Assembly (NCBI RefSeq): GCF_000208745.1
Contig: NC_030854.1
Location: 38,098,111-38,162,110, forward strand
Direction of reading: 5' to 3'
DNA: 64,000 nt
Origin: Theobroma cacao
Taxonomy: Eukaryota; Streptophyta; Magnoliopsida; Malvales; Malvaceae
Within the stretch, counting starts at the first letter, position 1, and the number at the start of each line of letters is the position of its first letter. Below are positions 1 to 12,268 of the stretch, piece by piece. The notes beneath the pieces were generated by a model. It saw only the letters and a list, made by a program, of their open reading frames with translations, was not told the origin of the DNA and did no database searches. Both the position numbers and the translations under genes were made by a program.

Positions 1-185
1 CACACTTTTGTTGATAGGCCTGCTGGCAAATATGAATGGCTCAAAAATGTAATAGTAAAAATGGAGTTTTACTTCTTTAGATATCCAAATTTATGAATGC
101 AACTACTTTTTTCTGAACAGAAGATTGCTTTATCTTCTTGTATTCTTATTTGTGTGATTTTCCTAAGGTTTATTTTTTAATGCAG

Positions 186-1073
186 TCTATTGGTGATGAT
201 GGATCTTTGGCTGTAGACTACTTCACATTTTCATCAAGCATTGCTGAACATCTGAGATCAGCATCTCTTGTAATCAGTCATGCAGGTGGCTCATGATATT
301 TTTTTTCTTTCACGCTGTTATTATCCATCTTTTCTTGGTCAAAAGTTGTATATCACTCTCATCTTTGTTTATTTTTACTGTAAATATTGAGCATGCTTCT
401 CGGTTGTACAAGATCTGTAGAATTGTGTATTCCTTCAGCAAAAAGAATATCTGAGGATTTTGGCGTATTGCCAGGATCATATTATCATGTTCTTTGCATC
501 GGCTAGATTGACCATGTATGGTTAGTCGAGTTGGTGAACATATTTACAATGATCTGATAAGAGCCTAACCCCTTGAGAGAATTCAATTAAATCTGTAAAT
601 ACACTACCATCGAACCTGTTTGTCTCTCAGCTTTGATCCAAAGATGCAACACACAATTGAAATGGCACAATTTTGAATTTGTAACCTAAAGATTTGTTTC
701 ATTATTCTTAAATCCCATTTTATGGTTGTCATTGAGTAGTTCTGTGATAGTTGTATATTTTTAATTCTATAACTTCTCAAAAAATTGTTGAGGAACTGTT
801 TCCAACTGTTGTGTAGGTTCTGGGAGCATATTTGAGACCTTGCGGCTTGGCAAACCTCTAATTGTGGTGGTCAATGAAGATTTGATGGATAATCATCAGA
901 GTGAACTAGCAGAAGAACTGGCAGAGAGAAAACATTTATATTGTGCTCGTCCTCAGACACTTCATCAAACTATAGCCAGTATGGATTTGGAGTCTCTCCT
1001 TCCATACTCTCCAGGAGATGCCACACCAGTGGCCAAACTCATAAATAGGTTTCTTGGTTTTCCAGAAGATTGA
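186..1073 (+). CDS. ALG13: ALG13-like UDP-GlcNAc transferase subunit, 3' part only
   Basis: This is the C-terminal part of an ALG13-type glycosyltransferase (GT28 family). In eukaryotes ALG13 is the catalytic partner of membrane-bound ALG14 and adds the second GlcNAc to dolichol-PP-GlcNAc on the cytosolic face of the ER. Two exons are visible, 186-285 and 817-1073, joined in frame across a GT-AG intron so that the split codon completes the HAGSGS loop. The motifs [19 protein letters not shown] and [12 protein letters not shown] are the sugar-nucleotide binding core of the family. The protein ends [11 protein letters not shown] and the stop is at 1071-1073. Bases 1-185 read as intron, and the N-terminal exons lie outside the window. 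About 119 codons are present. The family assignment is firm; activity is inferred. Confidence 0.88.
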
Positions 1074-3767
1074 TGAGAGTGTATAGAATAAAACTTTCAT
1101 TCAGAAAGTTAGCAAGCCTAGGGGAAATTTCTTGTCTGTACTTTATGTTCCAAAAAATGCAGTAATAGGCATTTGGATGTTCCATTGAATATATTCAATG
1201 GGCTTTAACTGAATATTTATATTGCAAATTTTTTCCGCTGGCAGAATAGTGCCTTCTGAGTTTGCATAGATGTCATATATTCTTACATATTGTCACCCAC
1301 GTGACAGATAGTCTAGACACATGTACATGACATATATTCCTACATATTAACCTTTGGATAATGGAAATCTTCTGGCCTTTTCTGTTTAAAATTTGTGTTT
1401 AAAAGGTAGTGGTTTTGGCTGATGTCATGGTTTGGCTTTGGCTTGACAGCAGGTGATAATTAGTGTATGAATAAGTCGTGTCCTTCCTTCTTCAAGTATA
1501 GCAGAGTGTAAATACACGAAAAGTGCTATACATCTGCAAATGTTTGATCATAATTAGTAAGTAGTTACTATTTGATTGTATTTATCAGTGAAACAGTTGA
1601 TGCAAAAATCAAGCAAGGGTCACATGATTTGCAGGGTTTGATGTCATTCACATCTGAAAGAGAGCTTTAGGTTGAGCTTGCAATGCTGTAGTATCTTGTT
1701 TTCATTAGTCTGGACTTGGTCCTACTTGAAATTTGATTCTTTCCAGCAGCAGCTATTAGTACCAAAATGTAGCAGCCACATGACTTTTGTTACTTATCGA
1801 TGACGATGACCATCCCTCTGACTTGGAGAGGAAGGACTCAGGTCAGAGAGAGAGGCATCAGGGCCTACCCTTGCAGATAGTGATTTTCTTCTGTTTATAG
1901 TGATATTTCGTGATTTTTGCATGGCAAGGTTGGTGCTTGAATCATTGCTTGTACCGTCAAGGTTTCCATCCATGGCTAGAACTTTACATAAGAGCAAAAG
2001 CAGGATTATTCTACAAGATAATTAATGTTTGAAACATTTTCAAGAGAATTTTTCCCCACAGGACCCGCTGATTTCGGAACTTATGTCGGAAATTTGAACT
2101 GCTGTTTTGTCCCATGTGACACTAATTATGGAAATTGAACAATGCAAACTGGATTCTGTCATCTGATGACCCTTCTATTCTGTGCTTATGGGATAATCCA
2201 GAGTCGTTATCAGGACAATGCGGAATTGGCATTGGAGACTCTGAAAGTCAAGCAAGTAGATGATGAGCTGGTGCATGGTAATCTCAGCATTTCACATGCA
2301 AAATATACGAAATAATATCCATTTAAGAACTGTTTAAGATATTCACGCATGTCATGATTATTCAATAGTAACTTTCAGTACCATATAATGCATGTAGAGA
2401 ATTGAGATTGAAATCATGAACCTGTGGAAGCTAGAGAACTCTCGTGATTGATACCGAGCCTCCATTGTTTAGTATAATCTTTCATCTCATGTCTATAAAT
2501 TATAGTTTTTTTTCCTGGACTGTTCGATGATGGAATCCTGGTTTCCCTGAATTCTATGCAGCCATTGCTGATTTGGTTTGGTGCTTTTGTGTGCTCTGGG
2601 GAGCAGCACATGTGAGTCTGTGACAAGTCCATCAAAGAGAAAATCTCACTCTCTCTCTGTCTTTCCTCTTCTCTAGGTAATAAGGTTTACTGTATTAGAC
2701 AAAAACAATTTGGGAACTTGATATTATCTATGTTTTTTGTATCATTTTCCATCTACAGTTCCGGATAAAAAAAAAAACCCTATGAGCAAGATGGCCAACA
2801 CTTCCATTTCAGATTCCTAGTAAGAAGTTTGTTGAGCTCTGTCCACTCTGACTGGACCATTTTGGTAAAGACAGCTCAGTTAATTTTCCTACCCAGGGGT
2901 CAAGCTACAATTTGATTGGTGGTAGTAATAAACTCCACCCTATCCTCTCTATCCTTCTTGAGGGGCAAGAAGTCATTTTCCAAACTTATCATAAACCACC
3001 CAAAGATTAGAATTGATGCAACTTTTGCACATTATATACTTATGGTATATTTCTAGTCTGCAGGTAAATGAGAATAGAAATTCTTTGTATTCTTTTACTG
3101 CCGGACTTGGTGTTTACAGGTAAATAAGATTTAGGTATTAAACTTTTTATTTGATAACATAAAAATAGATAAATTACATAAAATTATGAAAAAAAATATC
3201 AAATGGAAGCAGAAGATTTCTATTTGTTAAGTATAATATTTTGTTTGAACTGGGATTTAAGTGTTGGAAATGGATCCACTATTCGAACTTTTATGTGAGT
3301 TTTTTTCTTATATTTTGGGACTTGGAAGGTTCATCCGGGGAAGCAATGTGTGGGTCCTGAGATAAGGACATGGATGACACAAATTGAGCAAAATACAGGT
3401 CGATTATTAGCAAATGATTTGGATATAAGTAATTGATGTGAAATGGTGGCAAAAGCTTCCAATCTTTTCTGATACAAAGACAATGACCATTCCTTGGAAA
3501 ATCACAAAAGAATGGACGAATGAAGTACATAAGACACTTGGTTTATCACGAGGGACAGAGAGAAGGGAGAGAGTTTTCTTTTGGGGCCATACAGGTAAAG
3601 TGGCCTCCTAGGAAGGAAACTCAACCCCCCTACTCCTACACATTCCTTCTCCAAAACCTTACTTTACCCTTCCTACCTCTCTCTCTCTGTCTCTCTCGCT
3701 TCATCTTCCTTTTTCCTTTTCATCATTCAATTTTTTTTCGTTGTTTGTTACATTGCTTTTTCTGTCC
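1074..3767. other. Intergenic: ALG13 3' UTR, then no recognised gene
   Basis: The first ~200 bases are the likely 3' UTR of the ALG13 gene. The rest has no recognisable gene apart from one exon-like minus-strand frame described separately (1794-2010). A CT-rich stretch at about 3675-3700, just before the kinase ATG, is a plausible 5' UTR or core-promoter pyrimidine patch. Confidence 0.5.
1794..2010 (-). other. Orphan exon-like open frame (possible terminal exon or gene relic)
   Basis: The minus strand is open here, with codon-like composition and a hydrophilic Ser/Arg/Asp-rich product ending SPSSPSQRDGHRHR before a stop at 1796-1794. Two possible 3' splice sites precede it on the minus strand, one ending in cttgtag and one in gttctag. 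It could be the last exon of a gene or a relic of one. I recognise no family and see no convincing upstream exons between 2010 and 3700. There is no good ATG for a stand-alone gene. Confidence 0.2.
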
Positions 3768-6517
3768 ATGGAAGATAGCAACATTGCTGCTGCACCACCT
3801 GCAATGCCGCCAGGGCTTAGTACTGCTAAAAACCATACTTATCACAATCCCCATCGTTTCCATTCTAAATCACAAAACCATCAACATGGCACCAACCTTT
3901 CTTTAAACTTCATCATTATAATCATCATATCCATCATCTTAATCATTGCAGTGTTTGCAATATTTCTAATCATAGCATTGCTCCGGAGACGTAAGTCTGT
4001 CAGAAAGCATGGCAGTTGCAAAGAAAGTGGCAGCCTTAACAACACAAGCAGCAGGTTCATTGCTCATAATTCTATAAACCTCAATTCTAGTCCAGGTAAG
4101 TATCCATTTTCGAAACATGATTTTTCACATTCAACACTCATAATGCAGTTCATTAGTATCATCTTTTAGAAAACTGAACATGGTTCTTTAGCTGTCATCT
4201 CACTTTAAAGTTTTCAAACGGGTTTTCTGTTCTTCCTATGAACGAAAATAGATAAAAATGATTGAACATACCCTTAAAGGTGATTTGGTATATTGAAATG
4301 GATTATATAATAGCCTTTGGACTCAAACTTGGCATTTGTAACATCATTAGCAGATCTTTTTCCTGTTCTTATGCTTCTACAACTTATAATTATTATTATG
4401 ATTATTTTTTGCTTATTCTGGAATTTATACAAATTTTGATCTTTTGGGATGCCTGAAAATGGAGCAGATGTGAAGGCAAGGTGTCTAAATGGAGGAAGTA
4501 TAGAGCGTACACCTCCAAGTAGATATAGAGGGGTCCAGGTTTTCACATACAAAGAGCTGGAATTGGCAACTGATAACTTCAGCGAGGCAAATGTGATGGG
4601 CAGTGGAGGGTTTGGTGTGGTGTATAAAGGAACCCTTGCTGATGGTACTGTGGCAGCAATTAAGAGGCTGCAGAGAGATGGAAAGCGAGAGGAGCATGCT
4701 TTCAGGATGGAGGTGAATGATTTCATTTATTAGCCTTGTTCCCAGCTTGTTTTCTCTCATTGGTATCTTTCTGGTTTTCTGTTTTTTCTTGTTTATAGAT
4801 CTCTGCTTTGAGTCAGTTCTAATGATGCAACCTTGAAAAAAGCTTATTGTTTCTGGTTTTTAAAGTCAACACATTTAATTCTTAAGTTAAATTTCAGATA
4901 TCTAACCATAAAGTCAACACTCTTATATTGTCATATGCATAGAAATTTTCAGCCATCTTTCATTAAAATACTCAAACTTGCAAGTTCTACTCAATCTTTG
5001 CACATGGGTTGAAATATAGTATCACACTTTTTTTGAAGGTGGATCTACTAAGCCGCTTGAACTCTCCTTACTTAGTGGAGCTACTAGGCTACTGTGCTGA
5101 CCAGCACCATAGGCTTCTAATATTTGAATTCATGCCCAATGGCACTCTCCATCAGCATCTTCATCATCCCAGCAGTCAATATAGGCCATTGGATTGGGGA
5201 ACCCGGTTAAGGATAGCCCTTGATTGTGCTAGGGCCCTTGAGTTCCTCCATGAGCATGCTGTGCCTACTGTTATCCACCGTGACTTTAAGTGCACCAATG
5301 TATTACTAGATCAGAACCTCCGAGCCAAGGTGTCTGATTTCGGGTTGGCCAAAATGGTCTCAGACAAGACCAACGGTCAGATTTCGACACGGGTGTTGGG
5401 GACCACCGGATATCTAGCTCCAGAGTGAGTGCTCCATCATGTGTCATGCTTATGCATCTCTATTTCATTATCAGATTATTACTGCCATACTGATGAACAT
5501 GCAATCTTATGCACAACTTTGCACATGGGGCATCTACCAAGGTCCTTGTTAGGCGGCTGTCATTTTCTTATTTAATAAAAGATTGTTTGGGGAAGAGAAA
5601 AAACGCATACCCTTAGACCATTTAAATGACTTTCCAGGAACAATATTCAAAATCCAAAGCGTTCATAAGATTTTGGTTGCATTGGCAAAACTTACTGAAC
5701 TGCATTCAAGTCTAGTGAAAAATGTAAAGCATTGGCAAGAATGACTAAGCTCTTTCATGAGTTTTGGCACTGCAGATATGCCTCAACAGGCAAACTTACC
5801 ACAAAATCAGATGTGTACAGCTATGGTGTGGTGCTTTTACAGCTTTTGACAGGCCGTGTGCCAGTTGATATCAAGAGGCCTCCTGGAGAACATGTCCTTG
5901 TTTCATGGGTTAGTGGCCAAAAACCATCATTCTCTTTCCTAGATTCCAGCAGTAAGCTATACAGGCAATAATAAAGCTTTGATCTTATTAACATCTTAAG
6001 AGCTTTAGTAAAAAACTTAACCATGTTACTTCTTTCAAATTGAACTTATAACTGCAATGTTCAAAGACAACTAGAGGCACTACCTCTGATTTCAATGTCA
6101 TGAATAGGTTAAAGATTGTTAAGTAATGTTCCAAAGTTTGATAATTTAACAGGCACTTCCGAGGTTAACTAACAGAGATAAAGTAGCTCAAATGGTTGAT
6201 CCAGCTATACAAGGACAGTATTCAAAGAAGGATCTAATTCAGGTGAAGTTTGCTTCTATGATATTAGTCTTGTGCTTGTCACATATTATCAAATCAATAG
6301 CCTCAACCGGTTGGTGGCTAACCTTGTATTTATCTCCCCATATTTTGTTCCTCAGGTAGCTGCTATTGCTGCTATGTGTGTGCAACCAGAAGCTGATTAT
6401 CGACCTTTAATGGTAGATGTTGTACAGTCAATGATCCCTTTAGTTAAAAATTGCAATTCCATTAATTCCCCTGGCTCCTCTAGAGTTCATCGTCAAACCT
6501 CTACTCCCAAGTATTAG
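3768..6517 (+). CDS. Membrane-anchored receptor-like Ser/Thr protein kinase
   Basis: Six exons (3768-4095, 4468-4712, 5039-5424, 5776-5908, 6153-6242, 6356-6517) join in frame to a 447-residue protein, all with GT-AG introns. The N-terminus is short and lacks a clear signal peptide. A very Ile-rich membrane segment covers residues 46-72, followed by basic LLRRRK, so the kinase should face the cytosol. The kinase domain (about 148-425) has the Gly loop GSGGFGVV (154-161), Lys175 in VAAIKRL, the RD-type catalytic loop HRDFKCTN (271-278), DFG (291-293) and APE (318-320), so it should be active. The pre-domain motif [17 protein letters not shown] is typical of the plant RLK/Pelle group, near PERK and PBL-like kinases. 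The ATG at 3768 (tccATGG) is chosen because the frame above it has no other ATG. The ligand and pathway are unknown. Confidence 0.88.
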
Positions 6518-8825
6518 TGCCTTTGAGACTCGAAGAATCAAATAATTTTTTGCCTGTTCTTCTGGTTGCATAAAAAAGCAAAAGCATCTACAATGTTCTA
6601 AACAGCCTTAGCAACTGCAGTTACTTTCAGTTCTTGGAGCCTCAATTGAAGCTTGCCTAAGAAGTAGAAGCATGTCGCATCAAGTGATACTTGTGCACAC
6701 AAATCAGAAGGAAGTGATTTTCCAAAGAGCCATAGACAAGCTTCTTTACATTCATATTCTTGTAGACCGATGTAAAATTTGTTATAAAAAAGGATTAATA
6801 AAGGAAATATTATTTTCTTTTTCAGAAATGAAAATTTTGCCATGCAATTTTGTAACTGTTTATAATTTCTTAAGATGCAAGTAGATGTCCATGGACAATT
6901 TCTGGTATTCAAGAGTATCAGCATTCTGCAATTGAACAATGCATGGAGCAAAGGGCAGGGAACTTTGAGAGTCGTGACGTGGACTTCAGAATCAAACAAG
7001 CTTGATCAATGCCTTTATCACTAGGCTGATCAATGCCTTGTTGGCTCCACATAAAAGCCAGAATCTTCGGACAGTACACTTTGTCTGATGCTGTGCAACT
7101 ACTTGTATGTCTTTTTTGTTCTTCCGGACATAAGGCCCAGAGAGAATTACTTCTTCGAATCCTAGATATGCCCAGAGGAGGTATAGGAACAAGAATTCCA
7201 TCTTCCTTCATGAAAGGAGAAACCCAAAGAAAAGAGAAAAAAAAGGTTGGCAGGAGCAGAACTTAGCAGTTCTTTAACAAAGTGAGAATGTCAGATTGGT
7301 TAAGAGAATGTTGCTATAGGATCTTTTATGTTTAAAGCTATGAAACTAGTAGAAAAACCAATAAAGTTGGAATCTATAGGCCCCCAGAAGACTCATTGGG
7401 AAGAGACAAATTATGGTTAGTGGCAGCAAGGCAGATAGCAGAAAGATAGAGACCTGTTATTGATATTGAATCCAGTGCTGTTGGTGAATCAAGGGCCGTA
7501 TCCTGTGGAAAAGCACAAGACCTGAGACAGCCAAAAGAGGGATTTTACCAAAAACATATCCGTAGTTTTCATGGTGAGGTACAGCTTACAAGACATGAAG
7601 CAACAAAAATACAAGTGTCACAAAATTAAGAGCATGGCAGGCCAAAACCTAGGCTATATGTTCCTATGAGACTAAAGCAGTGGGATGGGTTTGCAATCTT
7701 GCAAGGTTTTTTAATATTCTTGTTGCTCCATCATTTTCGCTCTTATCTGGAATTTGGACAGAGTACCAGCAGGAAGCTTCATTGAATTAAAATGCCAGGA
7801 ATTTTTTGTCAGAACAGAACAATTCACCATTTCTCTGGACTTAGAAATCTTGGGGTTTTGTTTTAGCCCATCCTGCTAAAGGTAAACCTAGCACATGGCA
7901 AGAAAACCTTAGAAAAGAATTCATTCTTTTATACAGAAAGATGAGTGAGAATTGGGTGAAACATGGTTTGGTAGCCACTAGGCACTTACCAACAGGAAGT
8001 TGTTGGGGAATTGTTCTCATGAGATTTTTCTCTCTTACTGTTTCTTTTTAAAGAAAGGAAACAAACTATCTTTAGTATTTAATACATCATGTTGGGTTTC
8101 TCCAAGGCTATCCACTGATCTAATCTTGGCTCTGAAGGATGGAAACAGGCAGCCTAGGCTATCAACCTTAATGTCCGAAAGCAAAATGTGAAGAATGACA
8201 AAGAACAGCTGCAAAAGATATTATCTAGTTGTTCCATTTCAAACATAAACCTGATTAACATTTGGGATAAGATCATTAAGCAGGTGATTGGCACTCGGCA
8301 AAACTTTGGAACACTTCTATAAGAATCATGGTCGCCAAAGACAATCACGTTTCTTAGAATTTTTCAATTAATCACAGCGAAGTTTCATAGTTAGAATCTC
8401 TGATTAAAACAAAATATAAAAATCATTGAGGGTAGAGTAGCAGCAGGAAGTAACACTCTTCTGGCTTTGGTTTTACATCAAATGAATCAACTTATGATGC
8501 ATGTTCTACTCAAAAGAGTAAATACCAGTGAAAATATCACTGCATTTCATTCTGAAACTCTTCATTACTTGAGAACAAAGGTCGACAGATGAAAATTATA
8601 TCCTGTTTCAAAGCAATATAGACATGCTACAAATTTACACTCTTAACCGGCTGAATTTATAACCTCTGCAAAAGATTACAAAAAATTCAGGATTTGTAAG
8701 CAATATAAACTTCAGCTTCTCCACATCCTGTAAAGTACCTATCTGATAGAAGCTCAACAATCATCAAGCATTTGCACCTCTCCAGGCTTGCAAGTCAGAG
8801 ATAGGTTTAAGTAGCAAATGGGAGA
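6518..8825. other. Convergent intergenic region between the kinase and ERCC1
   Basis: The kinase (+) and ERCC1 (-) converge here, so both 3' UTRs lie inside. I see no conserved protein frame; the open frames at 6672-7266 are short, overlap on opposite strands and match nothing known to me. Base composition is less AT-rich than in other spacers, so a non-coding transcript is possible but not shown. A short direct repeat (gatcaatgcctt) occurs at about 7005 and 7029. Confidence 0.4.
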
Positions 8826-11800
8826 TCAAGTTTCAACCCCTTCCTTCGAATTCTTAGTTGCAGCTACTGGTTCTGCAGCAGCACTGGTGCCTCCTCGCTC
8901 CTTACCCTTTGATTTAGTGCTCTTTTTACTAATTTTACCAGCATACCTGGCAAAAGCAGCAGTCAGAGCTGATTTAACATTCATTTCAGGTTCCTTTTTC
9001 CTACGCTTGCTAGTATCTTCAGTATCCTTCTCTGCTTCTGTGGCTTCACTTGCTGAGCATGGTTCAGCCTCTTTGAGGATTGGAGTTTCTGGAACAGGAG
9101 GGTTGCTGGAAATTACACGCTTGAATGGTTCATGAAAAGTGTCATACAAGCGTTTTACCTGATCCATCAAGAATTCAGAAACAACATTAAACAGAACCCA
9201 TAAAATAAAGACAATAGTCTTATGCAGTAATTTGGATCAACAAAAAGAACCACCCATAAAATGGCTTCTCAAAATATAAAAACTTAAAATACTTTTACCT
9301 TCCGCTCTCCTATGCCAGGACATCGAGCGAGATCTTCCATTGATGCATCCATGATACTAGCCAAAGTCTGCCAAAACATGATAATCAGGACAGATAAACC
9401 AACAAATAAACTGGCATTTTAGGTGTGAAACAACAGGCGCACCCCAAATGTAGAACCAAGAGTGACCACATCAGTCTTGTTAACATGTCGAATGGTTGTA
9501 AGAGCATGATTTAGCTACAATCACAAGAAAACTAATCTCAGCTAAAAAATTGCATCATATTTGCACCTTGCAAATTAGTCTAGAAAAAACTATAATGGCC
9601 TGTAAGTACATTTATTCAGAGACCAAGCTTCAAAAGAAGAGAAAAAATGATACCCTCGATAAATAGTCTGTATCCATTTGGCCTTGAATGAGGTCTGCAG
9701 GTTTGTTTTCATATACTTTTATGGTCTCCAAGTAGCGACCACATTCCTCCAAGCTACACCAAATAGTAGCAAGAAAGTTCTGTCAAGAAAACCATATTGA
9801 GGCAAGTTTTCTGTCCATCTTTTCCAATTAATTCATCAGTAACAGTATTCCAACTCAATAGAAAAAAGTGCATACTAGAGACTAAATAAAGGGTTAAAAA
9901 AGAACAGCAACTTATCTTTGGACATAAATGTTACAGAATAGATATAACAAGGCTAGAACTTACAATGATTAGAAAATATTATATTGCCATTTAGATTCAC
10001 AAACAATGCTTAGCATTTATTCTTTCATGCATCAAAAGATCTTCACCATACCTCCAACCACATAAGAGAGTACAATCATGAAGCAGAGCTGTTTTAGTAA
10101 CTTCAAGCAAAGGCTTAACAACATCCTCCTGCAATAAAAGACAACTCTGAACAATGAGCAACCAGGTATCATGTTTTGTTTGTTTGGGGAAGATGGAAGG
10201 GGCAAGTAACAAATAAATAATTGTTCCTTTGTCACACAAAGGAATATTGTCAGCCTGCACCCTTTTTCTTTCTTTTGAATCTGTAAATTATAGGAAACAA
10301 TCAAAGAGATATAAGAAGATCATTACAAGGAAGGGAGGTTTACCACATCAACATGACACAACACAACACGAAGCTTGAAGTTTTTCTGTAGTTCCCTGAT
10401 ACGGTAGTATAGATAGTCTGGATGCAGCAAATGATATCGAAGACTGCATCAAGTAATGAACTCAATGAGCTGGACTCATAAGAGCACATTTCAACAGAAG
10501 CAAAAAACTAGTAGACCTACCAAACAAGTCATTGAACATAGAAGAATAGACCAAAATATCTTTCACTAAAAAATAAATAACTACTTTTGTCTCTTAAAAT
10601 CCACAGTTTCTTTTTAAAAAAAAAAAATTGATAGAAAAACCTATAGTTTTTCAAATATACAAAGAACTGGGAAGAGCATGGAATCTTATCTAAAATCTCA
10701 AACTGCTTTTTAATAATTTTGATTTTGATTTATTAAGTTGCTCCTTCATTGACCTGTAGAAGGCTGCATAAAAATAGAAATCTTAAGCATGATAACAAAC
10801 TATGACGGAAAGAACACTTGCTCTCCACCTTCACAGGCACATAAAACTGTTATATTACACTACTAAGCCATACGGTAGTAGTTCTAACCTTAAATAGAGA
10901 GCACATGAGTTCTGACCGAGCAAGTAGTCACAAACAATATCCGCGAAAGCCCATCTCACATTCCTGATATGTTTGAGCAAGGGATTACCCTTCTGCATGA
11001 AGTAAAAATACATCTATGTTTAGGCTACTTAACTGAAGGTAGACAAAAAGATTCAAAGTTATATTTGTTAAAACGATTCACTATTTCTGTCCTATAATAC
11101 AGCTTTTGAATGAAGCTAGATTCTTCCTCAGCAGGTTTAGGATTATAAGTTTCTTTGCATTGCAGTTCAGAACAATCTTAACAGTTCACATGTTTTTAAT
11201 TTTAAATGTTGATAATGAATTGAAAACTTTAAAAAATAAAAGAAAGATCTATTACAATGAAACAGCGGAGAATGATAATAACAAAACCAAGTGAGAAAAA
11301 ACTTCTCCAAAGTAAACCACATTGCCGAGCAAAGGTTTTCACACCAAAACAAGGGGATGGTTGGTGATTAACTGACAATGAACTCATCAAAAGATAAACA
11401 AAAAAAAAAAGCTAAAACAAAACAATAGCTATTTATTTCAATGCCATAAGCCAAAATTATATAGCATCACCTGCCTATGGCTAACGAGTATAGCATTGCG
11501 ACTCTGAGAAGAATTGGATGATGATGAAGCAGCAGCCAGGGAAGCTGAGGCAGAGGCAGCAGCAGCAGCAGCAGAAGAAGAAGGCACATTGGCTTCACCA
11601 ACTGGCCTAAAATTAACCAAAGTTACAAACAAAAATTATAAGCTATTTGAATTGAGAGAACAAACTTTTATGAATTGTATCTAGTTTCCTAATCATGAGA
11701 AACTCAAACAAACTAAACCAAAACTGAAAAACATGAAGCTTTAATCAAAAGAATTAAATTTAAAAAAAAAACATTTCAATTCAAAAAACCAACTTTTATT

Positions 11801-12268
11801 CATGGAAGACTCAAATAAGTTAAACAAAAAATGGCGAAAAAAATGAAACTTGAACAAAAGGGTTCAACCAAAATTAAATAAATAAAAAACCCACCAAAAA
11901 TACAGCCAATTTCGATTGAAAGAACAAAAGTTTAAGCACAAACTCAACCAAACTAAACCAAAACTGAAACAAAAACGAGAGTGGAACTTGACAAAAGGGT
12001 TCAGTTAAAATCAAGAAAAAAGAAATTACCTTGGGGTGGAAATGGCGGCGCTGCTGGGGGCAGGAGGAGCCGGAGGAGGAGAGTAAAACTCAGAGGATTT
12101 AATGAAATTGAAGGCTTGAGAAAAAGATTGAGAAGGAGTGAAGAGAGAAGGTGGGGTTGATTTTATTTGAGAGCTTTCTATTACTTCTTTATATGATGGA
12201 ATTCCTATTACTATTGGTGTTTTCCTCTTGTTTTGGTGTTCTTCTCTTTGATTTTCTCCTTCTTCCAT
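8826..12268 (-). CDS. ERCC1: DNA excision repair protein ERCC1 (RAD10 homologue)
   Basis: ERCC1 partners XPF (RAD1/UVH1 in plants). The dimer cuts 5' of lesions in nucleotide excision repair and also acts in crosslink repair and recombination in the nucleus. Nine exons on the minus strand (12268-12030, 11606-11471, 10992-10889, 10443-10344, 10128-10052, 9753-9654, 9514-9443, 9367-9299, 9158-8826) join in frame to 409 residues. The central domain (about 126-250) starts [20 protein letters not shown] and contains [15 protein letters not shown]. As usual for ERCC1 it lacks the XPF catalytic ERK motif. The helix-hairpin-helix region is at about 257-312 ([20 protein letters not shown]), the XPF dimer interface. 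An Ala/Ser-rich linker (88-114) precedes the core, and a basic plant-type tail (315-409) follows. The ATG at 12268 is used; an in-frame alternative at 12325 would add 19 residues. Confidence 0.93.
11543..11580. repeat. Trinucleotide (GCA)n-like repeat inside ERCC1 exon 2
   Basis: An imperfect run of gca/gag/gaa triplets on the + strand encodes the Ala/Ser-rich linker of ERCC1 on the minus strand. Such tracts often vary in length between individuals. It lies outside the folded domains, so length changes should be tolerated (inference). Confidence 0.6.

Noticed and set aside
4274..4726. A 150-codon minus-strand frame
   Set aside because: It is a shadow of kinase exon 2 and its intron, with no domain.
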